NCBI RefSeq assembly: GCF_001625215.2
Contig: NC_030381.2
Location: 56,070,714-56,134,713 of the forward strand
Direction of reading: 5' to 3'
Length of the DNA stretch: 64,000 nt
Source: Daucus carota subsp. sativus
Lineage: Eukaryota > Streptophyta > Magnoliopsida > Apiales > Apiaceae
The position numbers and the translations under genes were made by a program. The notes below the pieces were generated by a model. The model was given only the letters and a program-made list of their open reading frames with translations. It made no database searches and was not told the DNA's origin. Shown here in pieces: positions 11,920-22,110 of this stretch (positions are counted from its first letter, which is position 1; the number at the start of each line of letters is the position of its first letter).

Positions 11920-12740
11920 TTCTAAAAATATTCTACTGATATTCCTCTGAAAAGTGGGCACGGCAATGAGAAAAGGTTGCATGTGTTGTTATATATTTGA
12001 GCATTTTCCCGTATCTGACCTTGTGTTTGGTCGATTGAAATGCTTATCGTATGCCATATTTTCTTGACCTCTTATCTTGGTAGTCACCAACCCGTATACT
12101 TTCATCGGTCATGAGTAAATGTTAGATGTCAAATATATGCAGGACTATAATGTTGCGGTATCAGTATTTCATTCTTTATTCCTGATTGACGTTGAAGATA
12201 AAAATTGGCCGTGTTTTAATCTTGATCCTCTTAAAAACGACGTTTTGATGTTTAATACTTGACAATGATGGCACAACAGTGAAGCAAGTCTCTACCATAA
12301 TTCTTCTACACAAAAATAAACATTTTATACTCTAAAAACCCAGGTTTCATTTTGTGAATTTACTACGAAATTCAGAAGAGAGAGTGTTAAGAATAAAATG
12401 TTAATTTGCAGGTGAGATTTTATTAAAGATGACAAGAAAAAAATGAAAGACATTGATCGAATGGTTGCGTTCTGTAATGCTTTAACATGGGCTAACTGGA
12501 TGATTTAGATGTCAATCAACACACAGACAACTTTAGATGTCTCCACACACAGAGACAACCAAAGTTTTCTTCCAAGGAATCTCCTCCTCACATTACAAGT
12601 AAGCCTTCTCTCGAATTCCGAAAATTATAGATAATAGAATTATCGAAGTAGTCCACATTTTTGGAGTTTGTGAGACAGAGGATGTATAATGTTGTTTAAA
12701 GATACTTCACCTTCACATATAGTATATAAAGCATCCAGCC
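11920..12740. other. No gene seen
   Basis: A mixed AT-rich stretch in which neither a coding signal nor a recognised repeat was found. Confidence 0.4.
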
Positions 12741-12742
12741 AA

Positions 12743-13120
12743 TCAAGGACAGTCATCAAGGCAAATCCATTCACGCGACCACTGGCTTTCGCCACGATGA
12801 GGCCCAGGCCCAAACCTGCCGCTTCCCCTGCCTACATATTTACTTCTGCTGATAGAATGCCCCCCCTTGGGTCCTCTTTTACGAGTTTCACCAATGGAAA
12901 TGTAAGAATCAAATAATGAGTCATGAAACTCATATGCATTCCTACCAAAACCATATTTGTCATCCTTAACCCCAATTATCTCTCCGCAAAACAATTTCCC
13001 ACTCATTTTCATTGCAGCGCTCCTTCCACTTTCTTCTTCAAAAATAACGTATGCTTTACCCATTGACACGTCATTAGAGTTGAGTAACAGATTTGAGTTT
13101 TAATAGCACCACATTAGTCA
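12743..13120 (-). pseudogene. RRM-domain fragment with Gly/Arg tail
   Basis: The minus strand reads NSNLLLNSNDVSMGKAYVI, then FEEESGRSAAMKMSGKLFCG and EIIGV. GKAYVIF fits the RNP1 motif of an RNA-recognition motif, and the following helix and strand fit the end of that fold. A basic tail follows (RKRGPKGGHSISRSKYVGR, then GSGRFGPGPHRGE) before a stop. The first half of the RRM with RNP2 is missing, a stop lies just upstream, and no splice acceptor is evident. It is therefore more likely a relic than an active gene. An exon of an unresolved gene remains possible. Confidence 0.45.
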
Positions 13121-13129
13121 ATATGTGTT

Positions 13130-13975
13130 GACCAAAAAGAATAATAGAATTTGAAAAATATTTTAAATCACCTTTTAATAATTTACGGAAAGAATGAATT
13201 TTTTAATTAGTATTAAATATGATATTAATAAGTTAATAAATTTTTTTATTAATTATTGTGAAGATAAATGTTAAATGTAAATATTTTAAAAAAAAATTCG
13301 TTCGTCAAAAGTAAGTCTAATTGAATATTTAACTGATTGAAGATTAATTCAATTAAATTTATAATAATTTGATTTTATAATTTTTTAACTGTAATTATGA
13401 TATTTTATGGATTAAATTTTGAAATATTATTTCAGGTAAGAAAAATAATATTGATAGTATAAATTTAGTACTATAAGAAAAATTATATTGATAATATAAA
13501 TTTAGTAATATAATATTATTTGCAAATTATGATTTTAGGTTTAGAGTTTTTAAATTTAGAGTTTTTAAAGTGGGTTTTGGTTCAGATCAGTGATCAGTGT
13601 TGTAGCCGTTATGTGGGAAAACTTTACTTTAGTCACGAGTTTTTTCAAAAGGTTGCTAACGGCGTTAAGCAACTACTTAACGTTTGTACGCCAAATATAG
13701 AGTTTTTAAAAGTTGGTGTACACGCTTTGCAATATATTGAAACTGTAATTTACTCTGTACGATATAATGCCGAGAAAAAAGCCGAATCAAATCGATAAAA
13801 ATCAAATTGTATGAATTTGAAATTGAAAATTTAAAAGTCTAACGGATTCTGGTGAATGCGGTTCAGTTTTAAATGAAAACTGAATTGAATCAATTTTTAA
13901 AAAATAATAAATATTATTTATTGATATAATTTTATAAGAAAAATGTATACACTAAATTAATATATATGACTATCA
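13130..13975. other. No convincing gene
   Basis: AT-rich. A 92-codon open frame at 13520-13798 has no recognisable motif and begins in low-complexity ttttaaatttagag repeats, so it is not called. Confidence 0.4.
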
Positions 13976-13990
13976 AATTAGATGTTAATT

Positions 13991-14664
13991 AACATGTGAG
14001 AAATTCTGAAACCCTAATTTTCTTTTTCTCTCTTCTCTCTAGCCGCCTCCCTCTTTTCATTCTCGACGGGGCTTCCATCGGTTTTCCGGTGGAAAGCCCC
14101 AAATCTTTCCGTTTGATTGCTAGTTCTTATTGTTCTTGCTTCTTCCATTGATTTTCTTAATAAATCTCCTTCTTCAAGAGGGAAAGTTTCTTAGATCTAT
14201 ATCACCGGAACTTTTGATTTTCGTTCTTATTCGCTTCCAGAGGGCTTTTTGGATTTGTGGGTGGATCGATTATCTCTTACGTGTCGTGGTGCAGATCTAA
14301 TTGCTTTAGTTTTTAGTTGGATTTTCTCTAGTTTATTTTGATTATAGTTTGATTTCTCTCCCTGGTGAGAGTGTGTGATTTTCTCTCCTCTTTTGTGAGA
14401 GTTGGTTTGGATTCATCGATAAAAGCTTTCGGGGATTGCATTTGTGGTCGATAGCTCAAACGGAGTTTTTGAAAAAGATGGTGAACACAGAGCAAGGATC
14501 TATACATGTACCATCGTCAATTTCAACATCGCTTATTTGTCTCATCTTAGCTATGAAGACAGGCATGTTAATTTTTTCTATGTTTGTTCGATTCGATCAT
14601 TCTTGTAGATGCCGTATGGCTATTATTTAATGAATTATTTTCTTTTCTTCAAAAAAAAAAAAAA
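13991..14664 (+). mobile_element. Poly(A)-tailed retroposon, copy 1
   Basis: A 15-bp target-site duplication, AATTAGATGTTAATT, flanks it (13976-13990 and 14665-14679), and it ends in about 16 A residues. The 5' part is a pyrimidine-rich leader (gaaaccctaa, tctctagccgcctccctc). The 3' end has agatgccgtatggc before the A tail. No reverse transcriptase or long frame is present. This is the hallmark of target-primed retroposition by a LINE machinery. It could be a SINE-like family, a LINE 5'/3' composite or a processed transcript. Confidence 0.8.
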
Positions 14665-14679
14665 AATTAGATGTTAATT

Positions 14680-15089
14680 GTATCATGTATGATGTTATAT
14701 TCAGGATTGTGTAAGTTTCCGAACTTGTGTGATGGTGATAATTATTTATATTCACTTGCTTTTATTTTTAAAAAGATTGTTTCGATTCTGTAATTTTGAA
14801 TTTGTATAAGATTAATAATACAATTAATCTATTGTCATAACATATAAAATACATAAATAAGTCTAAATTTACATGATTGAGATTGTGGCAGACAATCCAT
14901 TTCCCGATATTTGAAATCCTAAAAAAATAAGATTAATTGATACGGGAATTAAGTGAATTCGTGTTTACTTTAATTTATAATTTTTTTTAAAATCTTAAAA
15001 GTTTTAAAAGAGTTTATCAAAATTATATTGTATCGGAACATTTTGTAATAATTTCATTTTTAAATATTATTAAATGTTTATTAAAAAAC
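14680..15089. other. No gene seen
   Basis: AT-rich spacer between the two retroposon copies, with no feature visible. Confidence 0.4.
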
Positions 15090-15103
15090 AATACACCCCA
15101 TCT

Positions 15104-15767
15104 AATTTCTTACTAAGTTTGAGTATGGCAGTGAAACCCTAGCCTTATTTTCTCTCGTTCTCTCTAGCCGACTCCCTCTTTTCATCCCGATGGGGCTTCC
15201 ATCGATTTTGAGGTGGAAAACCCCAAATCTTTCCGTTTAATTGTTTGTTCTTTGATTGTTCTTGTTTTTTTTTTTAAATAAATCTCCCTCTTTAATTTGG
15301 GGAAAGTTTTCTTAGATCTATATCATCGAAACTTTCGATTTTCGTTCGTATTATCTTCCACAGGTTTTTTTTGGATTTGTGAGTGGATCGATTATCTGCT
15401 AATGGAGGGCCATGGTGCAGATCTGATTGTTTTAGTTTGCAGTTGGATTTTTTTCTCGTTTGTTTTAATTATAGCTTGATTTCTCTCCCTGATGAGAGTT
15501 TGTGATTTTTCTCTCCTTCTTTTGTGAGAGTTGGTTTGGATTTATCGATAAAAGTCTTCCGGGAATTGCATTTGTGGTTGATAACTCAAACGGATTTTTT
15601 TTGGAAATGATGGTGAACACAGAGTAAGGATTTATCAATATACCATCGTCGATTTCAACATCACTTATTTGTCTCATCTTGGGTATGAAGACAAGTATGT
15701 TAATCTATTAAATGTTTGTTCGACTCGATCATTCTTCTAGATGCCGTATAACTGTTATATATGAAAA
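15104..15767 (+). mobile_element. Poly(A)-tailed retroposon, copy 2
   Basis: It is homologous to the copy at 13991 over nearly its whole length: same leader, same ggtggaaa-ccccaaatctttccg block, same agatgccgtat end. Its own target duplication is AATACACCCCATCT (15090-15103), repeated as AATACACCCCCATCT at 15768-15782. The A tail has shrunk to about six residues, so it is probably the older insertion. Confidence 0.78.
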
Positions 15768-15788
15768 AATACACCCCCATCTGAAGTC

Positions 15789-16460
15789 CAGGGGCGGTCC
15801 TGGCCCAGTGCAGCCAGTGCTCCCGCACTGGGCCCACTGGAGCCAAGGGCCCAAAATAAAGTTTACAGTTAATATATGGCTTGATGCCGCCATCCCATGC
15901 AGAGTTTTATTTGTATTTCAGTTTTTTATTATCTACGTTCCAGACTTTCTGCTGCTAAAGTGTTAGTAACCAGTCCTACTTAATTTAAAATTTATTTTAT
16001 ACTTTTTATTCATTTTAATTAGTTTGGACATGTAGATTCAATTAAAACTTACATGCTTATTCTGCATTATTATTAATTTTATAGAGAATACTTATCAATA
16101 ATGTCCTCATTTAACACACTTTAGAATTTTAATTATTATAAAATAATTTTAAAGTTTGTCATTGTATCATTTTATTTCCTTTTATTTCTTGTTCTATTTT
16201 TCATTTCTCTAAAGTAAGACTTTTATGCGGTTCATTATTCTTTTTATCTAAATTTTAGCATTATCATTTAATCATTCCTTACCAATTTTTTGAGTTTCAT
16301 AATAATTTTGCTAATTCATATTTATTTAATATGAATTATTTATTAATTTGAATTTAAGAATAATACTTTTAAATAAGTTCAAATATGATTAATATATTTT
16401 ATAAAAAGGCTCTAAATTATTTTTCGCACTGGGCCCTATAATCCTCAGCACCGGCCCATG
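15789..16460. mobile_element. Probable hAT-like non-autonomous element
   Basis: The left part reads aggggcggtcctggcccagt and the right part cgcactgggccctataatc then agcaccggccc. The ends are inverted and imperfect; an AT-rich core lies between them. No clear target duplication was found. Confidence 0.5.
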
Positions 16461-16551
16461 TTTGTGATCAAAATTTTATACTTTAGTTTTTCAAACTAAA
16501 TAAATATATAACCAAAAAAGTGTGATTAATATTCATGGGACTCCCCGCAAC

Positions 16552-16826
16552 TCGGGCTGGCAATATCAGACACGACCCGAACTCGACCCAAACCCGACCC
16601 AAACCCGTAACCCGATTTACTGAGACAAAACCCGAAAGTGACCCGAAAATCACCCGTTTTGACACGAAATGGACCCGACATGACCCGAAATTCTAATTTC
16701 GTTTTTAATAACTTCAATTTACAGTTTTATTCAATTTTAAGTGATTTTAACTTGACCCGAAATCGACTCGAAATTGACCCGATTGCTGACACGAACACGA
16801 CCCGATACCCGAAACTGCCACCCCTA
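16552..16826. mobile_element. 275-bp hAT-type MITE with perfect 8-bp duplication
   Basis: The ends, TCGGGCTGGCAATAT and AACTGCCACCCCTA, are inverted, and the interior is full of acccgac and gacccgaaa repeats. The direct repeat CCCGCAAC flanks it (16544-16551 and 16827-16834). Confidence 0.75.
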
Positions 16827-16988
16827 CCCGCAACCCATATGATGGGTCTCCGGGTCGTCATGTAGGGCTAAGAAAAAAAGGGCGAGAAGATGGGAGTATT
16901 TAATATGGCGCAACCGCGTGATGACACTGCACAACAACGCGGACTAATACAAAGTAGGGACCAGCTGCTCTTTTCTTACTCACACAAG

Positions 16989-16996
16989 TATATAAA
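16989..16996 (+). promoter_or_regulatory. TATA box of the PP2C gene
   Basis: TATATAAA, followed 85 bp later by the ATG at 17081. The spacing leaves room for a short leader that is CT-rich and begins near 17020. Confidence 0.6.
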
Positions 16997-17080
16997 CTAC
17001 TTCCCCAACATCTCTCTCTACTTGACCGTGTGTTCTGAATTATTACCAAGTGTTGTAGTTGTTAAGCATCAGCAGCAGCT

Positions 17081-19663
17081 ATGAATGGAAGAGATATCCT
17101 CCACAAGATGAAGGTTTCTCTCTCGTTTAGTTTTTCTCTCTCTCTCTCGTGGAGTTTTTGTATATAGTTTGTTTCACAAGTTCATTGACTTTACTACAGA
17201 TGAATTTTTATTTATTTTTACTTAGATGTATGCTTGAATTATCTGCTTAAATTAAGATCACTACATTAGATCAAATGAGATTTGTTGTCCTGATTTCTTA
17301 ATTTTGGGATTAACTGTTATCTTATACAGGGATCAGTATGTCCTGTTTTATGACAAGTCTAAGGCCAAAATTCGAAAACAACTTGATGCCTCATTATGAA
17401 TTAGGAAACCCTCATGTTATGTAACTGCCAGATCTGTGCTATATTTAGTCAATTATCCGGCAGCCTTCGGTACTCGGAAGTTGTAAATAATTTCTTGCCT
17501 AACACGTGCTACTGACGATTGTCAACTGATAAATTAGCATTGTGGTGTTTGTTATACTGCCAGATGTGATTGCCAATAAATGTGATTGCCAATCTGTTGT
17601 GTAGTTTTAGGTTCGAGTACAATTTTATTATCTAGGCAATCACTACTTTCGAAAGATATAGTTGGCCCTTGATGGTGGTTAAACCTTGTAAACTTTAGCA
17701 TTTACCTTATTGAGTGCCATTTAGTCATGCTTTTAGTTTTGATATGGTGGTGACATGGCCTTTTTGCTTGATGTTACTGTAAACCTGAACACAGTAACAT
17801 ATTTACATGAGTTTTGTATTTGTTGGGGTGAGACTTCAAGACAGCAGTCCCATGGTTTTATTTATGTGCACGGTAGTCGGTAGCTATAAGTCACATTGTT
17901 TCTCTAGAGTAGGACTCGGTCACTCTGTAGTTCTTTTTTCCTGTGTTCAAACAGAAATTGTTTTCTTTCGGCCTTTTTTTAATATGTAAGATTTCTGTTT
18001 GCAGGAAAAGGTTGGGTTTGGCTCATCGTCAGCTGAAAGTGGAAAAGGAAAGAGTAAAATGTCAAAGCATGTAACACATGGATATCATTTGGTAAAGGGA
18101 AAATCATATCATGACATGGAAGATTATGTTTTTGCACAGTTTAAGCAAATTGACGACAATGAGCTTGGCCTCTTTGCAATATATGATGGTCATTTGAGCC
18201 ATGATATTCCTGATTACCTGAAGACTCATCTGTTTGAGAACATAATCAATGAGGTGCTATTGACTTATCAAATTTTATGTATAATTTAAGCAAAGAGATA
18301 CTCTAGTCACGATATTTCTACTGTTCGCTCCGTTTTCATGATGTATGGCAATAACTGCTTAATGTGATAGTTCTTACTCTTTCTTATTGTTGTGACAGCC
18401 CGATTTCTGGACTGAGACTGAGAAGGCAGTCAGACGAGCATATCACATAACTGATAAAACTATATTGGATAAAGCAAGTGATCTAGGTAGAGGGGGTTCA
18501 ACTGCAGTTACAGCAATTTTAATAAATTGTAAAAAGCTGGTTGTGGCTAATGTCGGGGACTCTAGAGCTGTCATTAGCAAAAATGGAGTGGCGAAACAAT
18601 TATCGATAGATCATGAGCCTAGTAAGGAGCGAAGTAGTATAGAGGACAGAGGTGGCTTCGTATCTAACTTTCCAGGTGACAAAACATTCATACAAATTTG
18701 CAGCCTCTACTTGTTGTATTATTGAAATTGTATTTGGTTGGAGAGAATAAAATAGGAGGGCTGTTGTTGCTTAAGTTTATGCATGAAGTTTGTTCTTAGA
18801 TCATACTATTATTAATCTTGATTTTCTATTTTTGTACCTGCAGGTAATTGATGCTTTAATTGTGAACTGGGAGTCTCTAAGAATTTTTGCCTGACAATAG
18901 TCTAGTGGAAGAATAAGAAATCTGAAGGGAAATGGAACGAAATTAATGATCTTCTGTTTAATATCTATTGCATAAGATTTGATCTACCATTATCATCTTA
19001 CATTATATTTTCATTCATCTTGAGTTTCCATTTTGGCATCGGCTTTAATTACGTATATATATTTAGTGCTAGTCACATAAAATTCCCTGTTCATGTCTAA
19101 AAGCAAAGATTTATTAGACCATTAATTACAATTACATTATAAATGGGAACTTTCTAATCATGACTGATTCCCAAGCGGAGAGCCTTGTGCAACTTTTTAT
19201 TTGTATTTTTATATCTCTTCTTGTTTGTTTATTGATTCCAGGCGATGTTCCTCGTGTTGATGGGCAACTAGCAGTAGCCAGAGCCTTTGGTGATAGGAGT
19301 TTGAAGAAGCACCTTAGTTCAGAACCAGACGTGTCGGTTGAAACCATAAGTGAGAGTACAGATTTTCTTATCTTAGCAAGTGATGGCATATGGAAGGTTA
19401 ATTTCTTTTACGCTCCAGACTGTCGGTTTGTCACAGTCTAAACTGCATCATAAAACTTATGTTTGTGCAGTTTTTTATTTCTTGTTTTACTTTGTTGACA
19501 TTATTGCATCCACATTTGTTGTCAGGTTTTGTCAAATCAAGAAGCTGTGGACTGTATTAAGCACACAAAATGTCCTCAAACAGCGGCAAAGCAACTTACT
19601 GAAGAAGCACTTGCAAGGAAGAGCACCGATGATATATCTTGTGTGGTTGTAAAGTTCAGATGA
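17081..19663 (+). CDS. Protein phosphatase 2C, clade F type
   Basis: Five exons (17081-17113, 18005-18253, 18399-18675, 19242-19396, 19526-19663) give 283 residues ending DDISCVVVKFR. All splice sites are GT-AG and phases match. PP2C signatures run in order: SYHDMEDY (about 46-52), LFAIYDGH (67-74, metal-binding Asp), GGSTAVTAIL, VANVGDSRAV, LAVARAFGD, LILASDGIW (metal-binding Asp), and DDISC near the end. There is no transmembrane segment or long N-terminal extension. Length and motif order match the small cytosolic/nuclear PP2Cs of Arabidopsis such as At4g28400 and At2g20630 (PIA1), metal-dependent Ser/Thr phosphatases tied to stress and defence signalling. The first exon codes for only 11 residues. 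A TATA box precedes it, and a hAT element ends about 250 bp upstream of the ATG. Confidence 0.92.
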
Positions 19664-20250
19664 TCTAGTCAGGTCCGTCAGCATCTCAACTCTAATTTTA
19701 TGAAATCTCATCATTCAGTCGTTTTGCATTATAAAGCTGGTGTTTATGCTGCATCAGTAACTGTATCTAGTGATTTTGCTTGGTTTTTGTACAATCATGG
19801 ACCTCATTGAAGGAATGTTCATGAAATAAGTTCACCAAATTTGTTAAAAGGTCGTGATTGAATTATCCAACTCTATAAATTATGAGATTTTGTTTTTGCC
19901 GCATGCAAATTGCAATGTATCATCCTCCCTCCGTCCCTATCATTTCTTTACGGGGGTTTTCAACTGCTTGGCACATATTATAAGGCTCCAATAAAATGTA
20001 GGTTCATAACTTTTTTTTTAAGATTTTCTTTTTGGTGTGTAAAAATTTAAACATTAAAATTTTATTCAGAAGCAAAAAAAACTTAAACCTATATGAAAAT
20101 TATGTATTGCATATAAATCCACGATTGCAACGTCGAGATAGCATGTTTACTTACATATACACTGCATGGAAATTGAAAATTATTTACGAGCGATTCATTA
20201 CTTTATTGTGCTCAAGCGAAGATGATTTGGAATTTGTGCTGTTGCGAAGA
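19664..20250. other. PP2C 3' region with MITE fragment
   Basis: It holds the PP2C trailer, then a one-sided cctccctccgtccctatcatt end of the common CTCCCTCCGTCCC MITE family (from 19924). No matching right end was found before 20250. Confidence 0.5.
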
Positions 20251-20771
20251 TCAGTTTGGAATTTGCTTGAATTTGGGCTTGTGAAATGTTGGCGCAGGAT
20301 CATAGCTTCCGTAATCATTTGTCTTAACTCTAAGAAGCCTCTTATGGATGCTGATTCTTGTCTGATCATTTGTATGTGCCTCAACAGACTTCTTCTTCTC
20401 AAAGTCTACATACTTGGGCAGTCCTTGACCTGCATCTACAGACAGTTTTATCAGGCATTAGTTCTTGAGCATGGCATCATGGCGAACCTTTACATACAAT
20501 TCGTGCTTTCGATTAGAATGAGCCGTATTTGTTTCATTTGCATGAAGGAATATCTACTTGACTCAAATCTTTAATACAGTCTTACAGAGTACTTTCTTGT
20601 ACATATGCATGGTTAGTGCTAAATTACGCAGAGTGTGCTCATGATGATGGATGCTTGTAAAAACATAGAACAATGCAACTAAGAAACCGAACCTGTGTAT
20701 GCAGTTGACAGAAGTGATGCGGAGATAACTACGAGGAAGAAGAGGAGACAGAGCCTTTTTAGAAGCACCAT
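20251..20771 (-). CDS. CIF-type sulfated peptide precursor (Casparian strip integrity factor family)
   Basis: Exon 1 is 20771-20693 and exon 2 is 20429-20251, with the intron phased so that G|GT codes Gly27; the product is 85 residues. Residues 1-25 are a classic signal peptide (MVLLKRLCLLFFLVVISAS...). A basic stretch, HKRLLRVKTN, is followed by a C-terminal 21-residue unit that starts DYGSYDPAP and ends KPKFKQIPN, then the stop. Arabidopsis CIF1/CIF2 peptides are also 21 residues, start with sulfated Tyr in DYG, carry a Pro-rich centre and end in FKLIPN, from precursors of about 85 residues. They bind the GSO1/SGN3 receptor kinases to control the endodermal barrier or, in the related TWS1/CIF3/CIF4 members, embryo cuticle and pollen wall. 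The gene is tail-to-tail with the PP2C. Odd points are Lys instead of Pro before Phe and Gln instead of Leu in the last segment. An antisense open frame covers it but has no homology. Confidence 0.88.
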
Positions 20772-21687
20772 TTTTGCACTTGAGAGAATATACATGGCAT
20801 TACATTTACTTCAAGTGTCCAAGGCATTATTGGAGTTATACCTCAAATTGATCCGATTCGTTCAACAATTTATTATAAACAAATACAATAGCTAGCTGCT
20901 ATGCTTTTTATTAGAATTCAAAGTTGAAAAGGCAAGGAAAAGCACTTTTGCTGTTGTTGGAGCACTACTAAGTCTTAGAGGTCAGTGGATTGATTAAGTT
21001 AACAGTAAAGTGATATGAACCCTCGGATTTAAGTGGCTTAAATAGTTTCTTGATAATTTTGTTTTCTTCTTTTCCATCACTTTTACTTATTGATAACTTA
21101 ATTTAGGGGAATGCAAACTTTCACATGTATAGACTACAACAGTCTACAGATACATGAACCAGAACACCATTCTGAATGCTTAAGTAGTTATATATCTTGT
21201 ACAAATTTTAGCAGTGAAGTTGACTAGTTGAGTAACTAATAAGCTGTTTGGCTAATGTTTTCGGCTTTATACTCTGACTCCATCTCTGGTGTCAACATAT
21301 TTCTGACATTTAAGCTTAGAGTATCCGTGTTGCAATGTAATTGTTGGGTTAGCAGAACATTAAGACTAATAACTTTTTGAGATGAAAATCAAGAGAAACA
21401 GGATCACAGTTGTTTATATATGGCATTGAAAATGTTTCGGGACATTGGTGGAGGATAAAAGAGAAGGCATTATAAGAGATAAAAACGATTGGTTTAATTT
21501 GACCCATTTAAATGTCTAGTAAAGGTGTGCTAGTGCTAGGAAGTAAAATGTGTTCCACAGTTTGACCTATACTTAATTTGATCTAATCCTTTGACAAGAT
21601 TTCAGAAACTAGTGCAGGCTGCAAGCAAAACCAAAATATCTTATATATATCGTACCAACTTGTGCTTAATAGATGTTTCATCATCTA
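20772..21687. other. Upstream region of the CIF-type gene; nothing else seen
   Basis: AT-rich. The first few hundred bases should hold the promoter of the minus-strand peptide gene; no TATA box was settled. Confidence 0.35.
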
Positions 21688-22110
21688 TTAATCCTCTAGC
21701 TCTTCTAGCTGTTTCATCATCTGCAAATGAACACCAAAGGATTAATAGATATAACAATTGATATAAGATAGCAGATACTAGTAGACAATAATAACATACC
21801 TGACTTGCGACATCAGAATACGAGGTATGTATCAGGTTCAACCTTCTCTCTTGATATCTCTGCTGCTCTGCTCCATGCTCACATCATTTACAGTATTCGT
21901 ATTTTTAACACTTGAATGATGACGTGCAAGGGATATTTCTTTTAGTTTCATCAATATATAATCCTTCTCGTCTTCTTTTTTCAAGGTGAATTCCTAATGA
22001 CTAGCAGATGGCATATCCTGGTTTAATTCTGAATTAGCCTCATTTCCCACTCCCTTAGGGTATTTCTTTACACACATTTTTCCATCTTGGGACATTCTGT
22101 GGCAAGGAGG
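21688..22110 (-). CDS. 3' end of an unrecognised gene
   Basis: Two exons join cleanly: 21877-21800 (HGAEQQRYQERRLNL then IHTSYSDVASQ) and 21720-21688 (MMKQLEELED, stop), with a good donor (cag|gtatgt) and acceptor (tgcag). Their composition is that of a soluble, helical C-terminus. Further upstream, up to about 22110, the same strand shows coding-like residues (MSQDGKMCVKKYPKG; KKEDEKDYILMKLKEISLAR). These are separated by an in-frame TAG and are out of frame with the terminal exons. Either an intron layout was missed or the gene is decaying. The family is not recognised. Confidence 0.4.

Noticed and set aside
13520-13798. 92-codon frame with repeated EFLK words
   Set aside because: It is built on short AT-rich repeats, with neither splice nor promoter context nor a domain.
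20032-20574. 180-codon plus-strand open frame
   Set aside because: It is antisense to the CIF-type gene, starts in AT-rich spacer and shows no domain; the minus strand has signal peptide, splice sites and a conserved peptide.
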